Of a DNA stretch of 64,000 bases, positions 30,671 through 41,056 are shown one piece after another. Numbering within the stretch: position 1 is the stretch's first letter; every line of letters starts with the position of its first letter. A program made the translations under genes and the position numbers. The notes beneath the pieces were generated by a model that was not told the origin of the DNA, searched no databases, and worked only from the letters and a program-made list of their open reading frames with translations. The DNA comes from Planctomycetota bacterium (lineage in GTDB: Bacteria; Planctomycetota; UBA1135), in contig JASMKM010000078.1 of NCBI GenBank assembly GCA_030749235.1, positions 1-64,000 of the forward strand, given 5' to 3'.

Positions 30671-32221
30671 CTAGTCGACGTCGAAGGAGATGCCTTGTGC
30701 CAATGGCAGTTCGGAACTCCAGTTGATCGTGTTGGTTTGACGCCGCATGTAGACCTTCCAAGAATCGGAGCCGGACTCGCGGCCGCCACCGGTCTCCTTC
30801 TCACCACCGAAAGCACCGCCAATCTCAGCACCAGAGGTACCGATGTTGACGTTGGCGATACCACAGTCACTACCGACTGCTGACAGGAAGCGCTCTGCAT
30901 GCTGCATGTTCATGGTGAAAATCGATGACGACAAGCCTTGTGGCACGTCGTTGTGTTTCTCGATGGCATCGTCCAGGTCGTCGACGTCGATGATGTAAAG
31001 CAACGGGCCGAAGGTCTCGTCCTGCACCACCTGCCATTCGTTCTGCGCAGTGGCGATACAGGGAGTCATGAAGGAACCGCCTTCGCAGCCTTCTGGCTGG
31101 TAGCGCTCGCCACCACAGAGGATTTCACCGCCCATTTCCTTGACGCGCTCGATGGAATCAAGAGTGTCCTGCACCGCACCGTCGTCGATCATTGGGCCCA
31201 TCAAGGTGTTCGGATCCAGCGGGTGGCCGATATTGACCTTGGAGTAGAGCTCTAGCAGGCGATTGACCACCTGCTCACGCACGCTCTTTTGTACCAGGAC
31301 GCGGCGAGTAGAGGTGCAACGCTGACCGGCTGTTCCGACGGCACCGAACATGATCGCGCGACAGGCCATCTCGAGGTCGGCATCTTCCAACACGATGACG
31401 GCGTTGTTACCACCGAGCTCGAGAATCGCACGGCCGTAGCGTTGTGCGAGCTTCTCGGCGACGCGCTTGCCCATGGCGCAGGAGCCGGTCGCCGAAATCA
31501 GTGGCGCGCGCTTGTCGCCAAGCAGCAACTCACCGACCTCGGAACCTCGACCGGCGGCCAACGAGACCACTGCGCCGAAGCCTGCTGGCTCGAGCACCTT
31601 GGCGGCGACCTTGGTCATGGCAATGGCAGTCAAAGGCGTCTTGGACGAAGGCTTCCACAAGCAAGAATCACCACAGATCAGGGCCAATGCGGAGTTCCAG
31701 GTCCAAACGGCCGACGGAAAGTTAAAGGCCGAGATCACGCCGACCACGCCCAGTGGATGCCACTGCTCGCGCATAGCGTGCTGCGGACGCTCGGAGTGCA
31801 TCGACAGGCCGTAAAGCATGCGCGATTGGCCGACGGCGAAATCGCAGATGTCGATGGCCTCTTGTACTTCCCCTAGACCTTCCTGGAGGATCTTGCCCAT
31901 TTCCAGGGCAACCAACTTGCCGAGCGGCTCCTTGTACTTGCGCAGTTGTTCACCAATCTGGCGTACATATTCGCCACGCACAGGAGCAGGCAGTTCGCGC
32001 CAACGCAGGAAGGCGTCATGCGCGGCGGCGGCGACCGTTTCATAGTCGCCGGCGTCAGCCTGCTTCACGGTACCAATTTTTTCGCCGGTAGCGGGAGCGT
32101 AGACATCGAGGATGGAGCCGGAGCAAGAAAGCCACTCGCCACAGTAGGCGCCAGCTTGCTCACCTTCGAGGCCGAGTTCCTTGAGGAAAGATAGATCCGA
32201 AGAGGTCGCGGTAGGTGTCAT
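30671..32221 (-). CDS. Aldehyde dehydrogenase (ALDH7/aminoadipate-semialdehyde dehydrogenase-like)
   Basis: GVVGVISAFNFPSAVWTWNSALALICGD, ILELGGNNAVIVLEDADLEMA, AVGTAGQRCTSTRRVLVQ, C-term GAFGGEKETGGGRESGSDSWKVYMRRQTNTINWS. Confidence 0.93.
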   Translation of the reverse strand: MTPTATSSDLSFLKELGLEGEQAGAYCGEWLSCSGSILDVYAPATGEKIGTVKQADAGDYETVAAAAHDAFLRWRELPAPVRGEYVRQIGEQLRKYKEPLGKLVALEMGKILQEGLGEVQEAIDICDFAVGQSRMLYGLSMHSERPQHAMREQWHPLGVVGVISAFNFPSAVWTWNSALALICGDSCLWKPSSKTPLTAIAMTKVAAKVLEPAGFGAVVSLAAGRGSEVGELLLGDKRAPLISATGSCAMGKRVAEKLAQRYGRAILELGGNNAVIVLEDADLEMACRAIMFGAVGTAGQRCTSTRRVLVQKSVREQVVNRLLELYSKVNIGHPLDPNTLMGPMIDDGAVQDTLDSIERVKEMGGEILCGGERYQPEGCEGGSFMTPCIATAQNEWQVVQDETFGPLLYIIDVDDLDDAIEKHNDVPQGLSSSIFTMNMQHAERFLSAVGSDCGIANVNIGTSGAEIGGAFGGEKETGGGRESGSDSWKVYMRRQTNTINWSSELPLAQGISFDVD

Positions 32222-32294
32222 GGAACCACCCATTCTACCGGCGTCGACCCGCTTTCGCGCAACCTTTGGTAGGCTGGACTGCCCCTTCCCAATC

Positions 32295-34715
32295 ATGGAC
32301 ACCCTCACCCTCATCCTCCTTAGCCTTTGTCTCAGTCAGGGCGCGCCCAGCGAACCTGCCACGAAGGATCTCGTCAAGATTCCAGTTGCCAGCGTGGTGG
32401 AATACCAGCAGCTCCAGGACCTGATCTCGGACGTCGACGACCACCAATCCGTCGGTGATTCCGGCATGGCCCGTGCCTATGCCACCGACGCCGAGCAGGC
32501 CATCCTGCGAGCAGCCAATATCCCCTTCACTGTCGAAATCGAGGATTTGCAGTCCTTCTACGCCGCACGTGCCGCCACCGAGCTCGGCTCCGGTGCTGCT
32601 TTTGCGTCGGTAGGGTCGATGGGCGGCTTCCGCACCTTGGCCGAGATCGAGCAGGAACTGGACCGACTCAGCGCCGCCTTCCCGGCAATCTGCTCGCCCA
32701 AGTTCAGCGTCGGCACCACCATCCAAGGCCGCAATATCTGGGCCATCCGCATCAGCACCACACCTACGGTGCACGATCCTGGTAAGGCCGTCGCCTGGTA
32801 CGACGCCATGCACCACTCGCGCGAGCCAATGTCGGGCGAATCGCTATTGATGTTCGCCAACGAGATCCTCACCGGCTACGGTTCCAATGCCGACGCCACC
32901 CGCCTAGTCGAGACGCGCAACATGATCTTCATCCCTTGTGTCAACCCTGATGGTTATGAATACAACCGTCAGATTGCCCCAAACGGTGGCGGCATGTGGC
33001 GCAAGAACCGCCGCAACAATCTGGACGGGACCTATGGAGTGGACTTGAACCGCAACTACGATTGGGAATGGGGACCGCAATGGCCAGGCTCAAGCAGCAA
33101 TACCTCGAGCGAGACTTATCGCGGCACGTCACCATTCTCTGAACCGGAAACGCAAGCGCTCGCCACCTTGATGAGCACCATGCCGCCGAAGATGTCAATG
33201 TCGGTCCATACCTACAGCGACTTGATGCTCTACCCATGGGGCTACAACACCATCGTGACCAACAACGACGCGCTTTACCGTGAGTTCGGCGCCTCATTCA
33301 CCGCGAACAATGGTTGGCCTTTCGGCACCATCTGGCAAGTGCTATACATCGCCAATGGCGGCAGCGTGGATTACCACTATGGCACCTATGGCACGATCGC
33401 CTTCACCCCGGAGATCGGCGGCGACAGCGATGGTTTCTGGCCTGCACCTTCGCGCATACCAGCACTGTACGAAGATGTGCGTCCCTCCTACCTTGAGACT
33501 GCCAAGGGCACCGGTGCTTGGGCCCAGGTCGACGACCTAGTCTGGACCGAGATCAGCGGCGACGGCGATGCTTGGCAGGAGCCTGGTGAGAGCTGGGGCC
33601 TACAGCTACAGATGTTCAACCTTGGCCTATCGGCACTCGATGTCAACTTGGGCTTGTCCTCGACCAGCCCGCACTTGAGCATTTCCGGCGCACAGTCCAA
33701 TCTGCAGATTGGCGCGCGTAGCACCGCCTTGAGCAGCAGTTTCCTGGTAGATTTCGATGCCAATGCACCTACCGGTCAACCACTGGCGCTGCAACTTGGT
33801 CTTGACTACGAAAGCTGGGTCAGCAGCAACGACGTCCTCGTTACCCTAGGACGCCAGCGCGTGTTGATTCGTGATCGCATGGAGGCCAATGACTTTGGTT
33901 GGAGCAGCAACGTGCAGACCAATTGGTCGTGGGAGCGTGCCAATCCGCAGGGCACCACGTCCAGCGGTTCCGATGTGCAACCGGAAAACGACCATACGCC
34001 GAACGGCAGCTTGTGCTGGGTTACCGGTGCAGCCGCCGGCAGCAGCGTTGGCACCAACGATGTCGATGGCACAGCAATCCTGACTTCACCGACCTTCAAC
34101 CTGGATAGCCACAGTAACGCCACCTTGAGCTACGCGCGTTGGTTCGCCAACCGCCCAGGCAGTAGTCTGGACGATCGCTGGCTCAGTGAGTTGAGCAACG
34201 ACGGCGGCTCCAGTTGGGTGGCTCTTGAGGACCTCGGCGATACCGGTTCGGCTTGGCGGGATTCCGAAGTCGCGCTGCATGGCGTACTCCCCTTCACCGA
34301 TCAGATGCGCTTGCGCTTCCTCGTCGCCGACGATCCCAACAACGACATCACCGAAGGTCTGTTGGACGACCTGGAGATCCGTACTCTGCAGGGCGCACCG
34401 ACCCTCGGACTGTGGGGTGCTTCGCAAGTGGGCGAGACCATGCGGTTCACCATCGATGGCGATCCAGGTGCAAGCTTCAGCATCGCCTGGAGCTTGGCGA
34501 CCAATGGCGGCACGACCTACCCTGGCATCGAGGGAAGCTTGTACTTGGCAGCGCCGCAGGTCTTTCTGACCGGAAGTTGTGCGGCAGATGGCGTAGCCAC
34601 CAGTGATTTGACGGTTCCAGTCAGCGTCGCTGGGCGCACCGTCTACCTGCAGGGCATCATCGGTCAAGGCACGCCAAGCGCAGCATTCACCACGCTGACC
34701 AGCGCCAGTTTCTAG
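32295..34715 (+). CDS. Secreted M14 zinc carboxypeptidase with jelly-roll plus C-terminal tail
   Basis: Signal-like MDTLTLILLSLCLSQG; AWYDAMHHSREPMSGES (HxxE), IFIPCVNPDGYEYNRQ, GVDLNRNYDWEWG, SVHTYSDLMLYPWGY. Confidence 0.9.
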   Translation: MDTLTLILLSLCLSQGAPSEPATKDLVKIPVASVVEYQQLQDLISDVDDHQSVGDSGMARAYATDAEQAILRAANIPFTVEIEDLQSFYAARAATELGSGAAFASVGSMGGFRTLAEIEQELDRLSAAFPAICSPKFSVGTTIQGRNIWAIRISTTPTVHDPGKAVAWYDAMHHSREPMSGESLLMFANEILTGYGSNADATRLVETRNMIFIPCVNPDGYEYNRQIAPNGGGMWRKNRRNNLDGTYGVDLNRNYDWEWGPQWPGSSSNTSSETYRGTSPFSEPETQALATLMSTMPPKMSMSVHTYSDLMLYPWGYNTIVTNNDALYREFGASFTANNGWPFGTIWQVLYIANGGSVDYHYGTYGTIAFTPEIGGDSDGFWPAPSRIPALYEDVRPSYLETAKGTGAWAQVDDLVWTEISGDGDAWQEPGESWGLQLQMFNLGLSALDVNLGLSSTSPHLSISGAQSNLQIGARSTALSSSFLVDFDANAPTGQPLALQLGLDYESWVSSNDVLVTLGRQRVLIRDRMEANDFGWSSNVQTNWSWERANPQGTTSSGSDVQPENDHTPNGSLCWVTGAAAGSSVGTNDVDGTAILTSPTFNLDSHSNATLSYARWFANRPGSSLDDRWLSELSNDGGSSWVALEDLGDTGSAWRDSEVALHGVLPFTDQMRLRFLVADDPNNDITEGLLDDLEIRTLQGAPTLGLWGASQVGETMRFTIDGDPGASFSIAWSLATNGGTTYPGIEGSLYLAAPQVFLTGSCAADGVATSDLTVPVSVAGRTVYLQGIIGQGTPSAAFTTLTSASF

Positions 34716-34792
34716 GCGCAAGCTGGCACATTGCCCCGGGAAAGCACGCGCGCGTGGCAGCCGCCAAACCGCCGCGCGCGTAGACTGCCGAG

Positions 34793-35575
34793 ATGCGCGC
34801 CATCAGTTGGAATGTCAACTCGCTGCGCACTCGCTTTGAGCGGGTGCTCGGTGTCCTCGAACGCCATCAGCCCGATCTGCTTTGCCTGCAGGAGACCAAG
34901 GTCCAGGATGAGCAGTTCCCAGTCGACGCCTTGGCCGACGCCGGATACCTATCCTCCTTCCACGGCCAGAAGACCTATAACGGCGTGGCTTTGTTGAGCA
35001 AGGAGCCGCTCGCCGACGTACAAAACGGATTCCCGGGCGACCCGGCGCCGGACCAGGCGCGAGTCATCTCTTGCGTGTTGGATGGCATCCGCTACGTCAA
35101 TGTCTATGTAATCAACGGCAAGGCGCTCGGCACCGATAAGTTCGCGCTGAAGATGCAGTGGCTGGATGCGCTCACGACATGGCTCGGCAGCTTCGACCCG
35201 AAAGACGCCCTAGTCGTGCTTGGGGACTTCAACATTGCACCCGATGAACGTGATGTGCATGACGTCGACAAATGGCGTGGCAAGATTCACTTCTCCGAGG
35301 AGGAGCATGAGAAGCTGGCCGCGATGGCAGCCTTAGGGCTGACCGACATGTACCGTGAGTTCCACAGTGAGGGCGGCCTGTACTCGTGGTGGGATTACCG
35401 CGGAGGCGCCTTTCCGCGCGATTTCGGCCTACGCATCGACCTGGCGCTGGGCTCCGAAGCGGCGGTGAAACGCTGTTCTGGCACCCTCCTCGACCGGGAT
35501 GAGCGCAAGAAGGGCGATTGGGAGGCCAAACCCAGCGATCATGTGCCGCTAATCCTGGATTTCCGCTCTGCTTAG
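34793..35575 (+). CDS. xthA: Exodeoxyribonuclease III
   Basis: MRAISWNVNSLRTRFERVLGVLERHQPDLLCLQETKVQDEQFP; LGDFNIAPDERDVHD; SDHVPLILDF. Confidence 0.96.
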   Translation: MRAISWNVNSLRTRFERVLGVLERHQPDLLCLQETKVQDEQFPVDALADAGYLSSFHGQKTYNGVALLSKEPLADVQNGFPGDPAPDQARVISCVLDGIRYVNVYVINGKALGTDKFALKMQWLDALTTWLGSFDPKDALVVLGDFNIAPDERDVHDVDKWRGKIHFSEEEHEKLAAMAALGLTDMYREFHSEGGLYSWWDYRGGAFPRDFGLRIDLALGSEAAVKRCSGTLLDRDERKKGDWEAKPSDHVPLILDFRSA

Positions 35576-35677
35576 CCTCAAGACGGCTCGTTTGTTCACC
35601 GATAACGTAATTGGACGCCTCAAGGTAATCGCCCGGTTGCCGAGATTCCAGGATCCCAAAGAAACGAAACAGAACAC

Positions 35678-36169
35678 ATGAAACGAACCTCCCAATCAGG
35701 CTTTACGATCATCGAAATGTTAATCGTGGTCACGATTTTGGCCATGCTTGCCGGAATCCTATTGCCAGTACTCGAAGACGCAGCGATGTCTTCCCGCGAT
35801 GCTCGTCGTTCTTCTGACCTGAAGAGCATGCAGGCCGCATTGGAAAGCTATAAGCGCGTCAACGGCACCTACCCAGACACTGGTGGTGCTTTTCAAGGCG
35901 ATGCCCCGACTTATGGTGGCTTGCTCTACGATGCCACTGGCTACTGCCCAGGCCTAGTACCTGACTACCTTCCTGCGCTGCCGAAAGATCCAAGCCCGGA
36001 TATCCCGAACGCGACCACCGGTGGTTACATGTACCGCTCCGATGGTGTCGACTACAAGTTCGTCTGTAACGAAGGACCTGAGACTTACCCAGCAGGCAAC
36101 CCCTTCTACGATCCTACCCGACCTGCAACCGCATGGCAGATCAGCTCGCCAGGGGGCTACAACTGGTAG
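35678..36169 (+). CDS. Type II secretion/type IV pilus-like pseudopilin
   Basis: SQSG|FTIIEMLIVVTILAMLAGILLPVLEDA prepilin peptidase site and N-terminal helix; T2SG-like C-term (GGYMYRSDGVDYKFV). Confidence 0.92.
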   Translation: MKRTSQSGFTIIEMLIVVTILAMLAGILLPVLEDAAMSSRDARRSSDLKSMQAALESYKRVNGTYPDTGGAFQGDAPTYGGLLYDATGYCPGLVPDYLPALPKDPSPDIPNATTGGYMYRSDGVDYKFVCNEGPETYPAGNPFYDPTRPATAWQISSPGGYNW

Positions 36170-36202
36170 GACCTTTGGGAACTCGATGACCGAGTACGTT
36201 GG

Positions 36203-36239
36203 AATCGTCGACTCTTTGGAGTCGGCGATTTCTTTTTTT
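36203..36239 (+). terminator. Intrinsic terminator
   Basis: aatcgtcgactc-tttg-gagtcggcgatt (12-bp stem with one mismatch) followed by tcttttttt. Confidence 0.85.
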
Positions 36240-36304
36240 GCCCAAGGGCCACGCCGACGTTGCGGCCTCCGCTCACTCAACCGAATCCCTATTCAAGCCG
36301 ATAA

Positions 36305-36823
36305 ATGATGAAGATGAGGCTCACCTATCCATATCAGCTGTCAGCACGCCATGGCTTCACCATCCTAGAGATGCTGATCGTGGTCACGATTCTGGCGCTT
36401 CTGGCTGGCATTCTGGCTCCAATCCTCGCTGACGAAGCGGAGAATGCTCGAGACGGCCGACGTGCCGCGGACTTGCGTTCCATCGCCTCCACCCTGGCAC
36501 ACTACAAACAGGTGACAGGCGGTTATCCATCTACCGGGGGAGCCTGGCAGGGTGATGCCAGCATATATGGTGGTTTTGGTTACGGTGTCGGTGGGTACAT
36601 CCCGGATTTAGTTCCGGACTATCTGCCCTTCCTGCCGAAGGATCCGAACCCGATTTACCCGACCGTAGGGACCGGTGGCTACATGTACCGCTCTGACGGC
36701 ATCGACTACAAGTTCGTGCTGAACGATACGCCCTCGGAATACTACGTCAGTAACCCCTTCTACGATCCCACGCGCCCGCTGACGGGCTGGCAGGTGTCGT
36801 CGCCGGGTGGCTACAACTGGTAG
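36305..36823 (+). CDS. Type II secretion/type IV pilus-like pseudopilin, paralogue of the preceding gene
   Basis: ARHG|FTILEMLIVVTILALLAGILAPILADE; shares GGYMYRSDGIDYKFV, NPFYDPTRP and PGGYNW terminus with 35678..36169. Confidence 0.92.
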   Translation: MMKMRLTYPYQLSARHGFTILEMLIVVTILALLAGILAPILADEAENARDGRRAADLRSIASTLAHYKQVTGGYPSTGGAWQGDASIYGGFGYGVGGYIPDLVPDYLPFLPKDPNPIYPTVGTGGYMYRSDGIDYKFVLNDTPSEYYVSNPFYDPTRPLTGWQVSSPGGYNW

Positions 36824-36859
36824 AGGTTACGCAAGAGTGCCAGATGTGTAGACTCTGGC

Positions 36860-38095
36860 ATGTTCTCCATCGCGCTGGCCATGACCTTGTTCCAGGGGCC
36901 TGCAGAGGTTCCTGATGATGTCCTGATGACCACCAAGGGGCGCACATACAGCGGCGTGGTCTTGCTTCAGACCGAGGAAAATATCATCCTCGGCATGGGT
37001 TCGAAGACCAAGGAGTTCGACCTCGACAAGGTCCAGAATATTACCGGCCCACGCGCCAGTTATGGCCTCTACGTGGACAAGCTGGAATGGGTCTACGCAC
37101 ATGCGTCGCCATCCAAGGATGCGGTCAAGTTGGCCACTTGGTGCAAGGCCAATGGTTTGTTGCGCGACGTCGAAATCCACTATTGGCAGGCACTGGTCAA
37201 GGATCCTGAGAACGCCGCCGCGCATCAGGCACTTGGTCATCGACAGTCCGGGGATACCTGGCAGGCCCCCATCGCTGGCAGCCAGTGGCGCGACCTGGAA
37301 GCCTTGGACCAGTGGCATAGCGACAAGGACAACCCTTGGGAATTCCGCAGTGCCCATTTCGACGTCAAGGTCAACGGGCCGCTCGCAGACGCCTTGCGTG
37401 CCGTGGCGCATCTGGAGTTGCTCTACGCGCGTTTCTACGACGTGTTCCAGCAGGCCGGTGGCATCCATGAGTTGCGTCAGCCGATCGCCGTGCGCATCTA
37501 CACAAATCGTGAATCCGGTTATGCCGAGATCTCCGCCAACACTTTCGGTTACTTCGATCGCGAGAGCGAGATCATCAACACTTGGATGCACGAGGGGCGC
37601 GCGGTGAACCTCGTGCGCCTGGCTTGCCACGCGCTGCAGTTCCGCTGTGTCACCGAGACCGCCAATGCCAGGCCTGAAGATTACCCCGGTTGGCTGAACG
37701 AAGGCATCGCCACCTATTTCGAGGCCTCTTTCACCGAAAACGAAGGCTTATCCGATTTTTTCTTTGATCGTCTGGACGCCGATTGGCTGCGCGTACATCA
37801 CCAGGCCAAGGAGCCGTTGGAGCTAGATCAGGTCCTGAATTTGCCCATCACGATGGGTGACCGCGGTGACTCGCAGCTTGCCTTTGCGCAGTCTTACAGC
37901 CTGCTCTGCTTCCTGTTGCACAACGAGGAGCTGCCAATCCTCAGCGGCTTCAAGGCGTACCTGCACCAAGTCTTCCGCGGCAAGTTCTCTAGCTCTGTGT
38001 TCAAGAAGTCCTTCAAGAAGAAGACCTTCAAGGGGCTGGAAAAGAAATGGGCCGACTTCGTGGAGAAGTCGGCCCTGAGGAATCAGATGAAGTAG
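36860..38095 (+). CDS. Gluzincin-like (DUF1570/peptidase-MA-like) secreted protein with degenerate HExxH
   Basis: Hydrophobic N-term; VRLACHALQFRCVTE...YPGWLNEGIATYFEASF retains the downstream EG..TYFE element. Confidence 0.6.
   Translation: MFSIALAMTLFQGPAEVPDDVLMTTKGRTYSGVVLLQTEENIILGMGSKTKEFDLDKVQNITGPRASYGLYVDKLEWVYAHASPSKDAVKLATWCKANGLLRDVEIHYWQALVKDPENAAAHQALGHRQSGDTWQAPIAGSQWRDLEALDQWHSDKDNPWEFRSAHFDVKVNGPLADALRAVAHLELLYARFYDVFQQAGGIHELRQPIAVRIYTNRESGYAEISANTFGYFDRESEIINTWMHEGRAVNLVRLACHALQFRCVTETANARPEDYPGWLNEGIATYFEASFTENEGLSDFFFDRLDADWLRVHHQAKEPLELDQVLNLPITMGDRGDSQLAFAQSYSLLCFLLHNEELPILSGFKAYLHQVFRGKFSSSVFKKSFKKKTFKGLEKKWADFVEKSALRNQMK
38049..38075. terminator. Perfect hairpin overlapping the 3' end of 36860..38095 (possible terminator element)
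   Basis: gggccgacttc-gtgga-gaagtcggccc, 11-bp perfect stem and 5-nt loop; no T-tract follows. Confidence 0.4.
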
Positions 38096-38140
38096 CCGCG
38101 GCTACCGAACTCGCGGTCATCGCTGGACTGATGTGCTTCC

Positions 38141-39205
38141 TTAGGCGATTGTGACCTCGTCGCAGAGGTAGACATCCTGAATGGCGTTGAGCAACTGGAT
38201 GCCTTCGGCCATCGGCTTCTGGAAAGCCTTTCTACCGGAGATCAAGCCCATGCCACCTGCACGCTTGTTCACCACTGCGGTTTCGACGGCCTGCGCCAAG
38301 TCGTTGGAACCGGAAGCACCACCGGAGTTAATCAGACCGGCGCGTCCCATGTAGGAGTTGGCGATTTGATAACGGGTCATGTCGATTGGGTGATCGCTGG
38401 ACAGCTCGGAGTAGACCTTATCGTGAGTCTTGCCGAAGCTGATGTCGGTGAAGCCAGGGTTGTTCTTGGTCGGCAGCTTCTGCTTGACGATGTCGGCCTG
38501 GATGGTCACGCCGAGGTGATTGGCCTGGCCGGTGAGGTCGGCGGCGTCATGGTAATCCACCCCGTCCTTCTTGAAGGCGCCGTTACGCAGGTAGCACCAC
38601 AGCACGGTAGCCATGCCGAGCTCATGGGCGCGACCAAAGGCTTCGGAGATCTCCATAATCTGGCGACGTGACTCGTGGCTGCCGAAGTAGATTGTGGCAC
38701 CAACTGCTTGGGCACCCATGTCAAAGGCCTGGTCGACCGAGGCAAACATGGTCTGGTCATAGAAGTTCGGGTAGCTGAGGCTCTCGTTGTGGTTCAGCTT
38801 GACCATGAACGGGATGCGGTGTGCATACTTGCGAGCCACCATGCCAAGTACACCCAAAGTGGAAGCCACGGCGTTGCAGCCGCCTTCCATGGCAAGCTCG
38901 ACGATCTTGGCGGGATCGAAGTAATCCGGATTGGGTGCGAAGCTGGCGCCACCGGTGTGCTCGATGCCCTGGTCAACCGGGAGGATGGAAACGTAGCCAG
39001 TGTTGGCCAAGCGACCATGACCAAGCATGGCCTGCAAGCCACCGAGGGCGCGAGTAGGACGGTCCGACTGACCGTGCACGCGGTCAATCCAATCGTTGCC
39101 AGGGAGGTGCAGGCGCTCTTTTGCGATGGTCGTGCAAGAGTGGCCAAGAAGAGACTCGGCCCGATCGCCAAGTAGACTTTGAATGTCAGAGTAGGAAGCG
39201 CTCAT
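38141..39205 (-). CDS. fbaB: Class I fructose-bisphosphate aldolase (DhnA/FbaB type)
   Basis: [85 protein letters not shown]. Confidence 0.95.
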   Translation of the reverse strand: MSASYSDIQSLLGDRAESLLGHSCTTIAKERLHLPGNDWIDRVHGQSDRPTRALGGLQAMLGHGRLANTGYVSILPVDQGIEHTGGASFAPNPDYFDPAKIVELAMEGGCNAVASTLGVLGMVARKYAHRIPFMVKLNHNESLSYPNFYDQTMFASVDQAFDMGAQAVGATIYFGSHESRRQIMEISEAFGRAHELGMATVLWCYLRNGAFKKDGVDYHDAADLTGQANHLGVTIQADIVKQKLPTKNNPGFTDISFGKTHDKVYSELSSDHPIDMTRYQIANSYMGRAGLINSGGASGSNDLAQAVETAVVNKRAGGMGLISGRKAFQKPMAEGIQLLNAIQDVYLCDEVTIA

Positions 39206-39388
39206 CGTTGGGGTTCTGGTGAAGGTCTAAGGGAAATAGGATAGCGTTGCCGACTGGGTGGTTTTTGGGTTTTTGTAGGGAGCAGATGGCCACCTCTGCA
39301 AATGCACGCGCTGCGTGCTTAGCCGTCTGGCCTCCATCGCCACATCCACGGAGCACCCAACAAACAGAACCAACCCAAACACCAACCA

Positions 39389-40348
39389 CTAAACAACAGC
39401 CAGCATCCGCTCCAGCGCTTTCCGCGCCGGCCCCCGCAACTCCTCGGCCACATCGACCTGCGGCCCGCGGCGATGCAACGACGTCCACAATTTCTCGGGC
39501 GTATTGAGTTGCATATAGGGACATAGATTGCAGGCGCAGGATGCACCAGGCGCAGCCAGATAAGTATTCTGCGGTGCTTCCTTTTCGAAACGATAGATCA
39601 TGTTGGCTTCGGTCCCGACGATGAAGGTCTCACCTTCCCTGCTCTTGACCAAGCGCAACATGCCGGCAGTGCCAAGCACATAATCGCTGGCGTCACGCAC
39701 TGGCTTCGGACACTCAGGGTGACTGATGGTTATCGCCCCAGGGTGCTCGGCTTGCATGTCCTTCAATGTGTCCACGGAGAACAACTCATGCACTTCACAA
39801 GCCCCGTCCCAAAGGATCATTTCACGATCTAAAGTCTCGTTCAGCCAACCACCGAGATGCTTGTCTGGTACGAATAGGATTGGTTCCCCCTCGGGGATGG
39901 ACTCGACCACCTGACGCGCATTGCCGCTGGTGCAGATGATGTCGCACTGTGCCTTGACCGCTGCGGTGCAGTTCACGTAGGCCACTGTGGTCGGGCGCTT
40001 GCCGAGCTTGACAGTCAAGTGCTCCTTGTAAGCGGCTAGGTCCTCGGCCTTGCAGGAATCGGCCAACGAACAGCCTGCATCCATGTCGGGCACGAAGACC
40101 TCGGCTTCCGGACTCAACAACTTGGCCGTCTCGGCCATGAAGTGCACACCACAGAAGCAGATCGCCTTGGCGTTGGCCTCGGCGGCATAACGCGCCAACT
40201 CCAAGCTGTCGCCGACGAAGTGTGCGGCTTCTTGCAGGAAGCCCTCCTGGTAACTGTGCGCCAGGATCGTGATGCCATTTTCCGTAGCCCATGCGCGGAT
40301 TTCCGCAGGTTCGGGTACCTCAAGCAAAGTCAGTTCTTGATTCTTCAT
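39389..40348 (-). CDS. nadA: Quinolinate synthase
   Basis: ILAHSYQEGFLQEAAHFVGDSLELARYAAEANAKAICFCGVHFMAETAKLLSPEAEVFVPDMDAGCSLADSC; SHPECPKPV; CACNLCPYMQLNT. Confidence 0.96.
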   Translation of the reverse strand: MKNQELTLLEVPEPAEIRAWATENGITILAHSYQEGFLQEAAHFVGDSLELARYAAEANAKAICFCGVHFMAETAKLLSPEAEVFVPDMDAGCSLADSCKAEDLAAYKEHLTVKLGKRPTTVAYVNCTAAVKAQCDIICTSGNARQVVESIPEGEPILFVPDKHLGGWLNETLDREMILWDGACEVHELFSVDTLKDMQAEHPGAITISHPECPKPVRDASDYVLGTAGMLRLVKSREGETFIVGTEANMIYRFEKEAPQNTYLAAPGASCACNLCPYMQLNTPEKLWTSLHRRGPQVDVAEELRGPARKALERMLAVV

Positions 40349-40378
40349 CGGTTTGCAGGAACACGAGAGTGGAGCATT

Positions 40379-41053
40379 CTAAGTAGCCGCAAGGTATACG
40401 TCGAACCTCGTGGTCTTACCTGGAACTGAAGAACTCACTCCTAGTGCCAAAGGTGGCGCAGAGGAAGGGCGTTTCACGACGACCTTGCGGACGCCAGTAG
40501 CACGCGCGGCTTCCAACAACTGCTCCTGATCGAGGTCTTCACCGACCAACTTGCGGAAAAGGCGCATCTCCTTACGCGGCAAAGCCGACTTGGGTCGCGG
40601 TGGATGCATCGGATCCAGGTAAAGCACGTCTGGTGCAAAGTCGGCCAGCACGCTGTCGGGCCATTGCTGCAGCAGCTCGAGAGCATCGTCATGCAATAAC
40701 TGCAGGCGATTACCCAAGGCCTCTGCAGTGCTGACATCCTGCATGGCATGCGCAAGGCCGTCGGCCACCAGGTCGTGGATCTCAGTTTGGCGTTCGACCG
40801 CCAATACTGGGCAACCCAAAGTGGCAAGCACGAAGGCATCGCGTGCCAAGCCGGCAGTCAGATCAATCACGCGCGGCGCAACCTTGGCACCACGCAGGCC
40901 AACGGCACGGGCAACGGCTTGGCCCTTGCCGCCGCCACGTCGGCGGCGAAAGCCCATGGTGCCACCCACCCAATCCACGCAAACCTTGCCTTCTTCACCG
41001 CATAGGTAAAGGCGGCCGTCGATGCGCTGCAGGACCGGGCGGGCGGATTCCAA
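40379..41053 (-). CDS. Class I SAM-dependent methyltransferase, RsmJ-like
   Basis: VIDLTAGLARDAFVLATLGCPVLAVERQ, VLYLDPMHPPRPKSALPRKEMRLFRKLVG, VVVKRPSSAPPL: 16S rRNA m2G1516 methyltransferase pattern. Confidence 0.88.
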   Translation of the reverse strand: MESARPVLQRIDGRLYLCGEEGKVCVDWVGGTMGFRRRRGGGKGQAVARAVGLRGAKVAPRVIDLTAGLARDAFVLATLGCPVLAVERQTEIHDLVADGLAHAMQDVSTAEALGNRLQLLHDDALELLQQWPDSVLADFAPDVLYLDPMHPPRPKSALPRKEMRLFRKLVGEDLDQEQLLEAARATGVRKVVVKRPSSAPPLALGVSSSVPGKTTRFDVYLAAT

Positions 41054-41056
41054 GAA

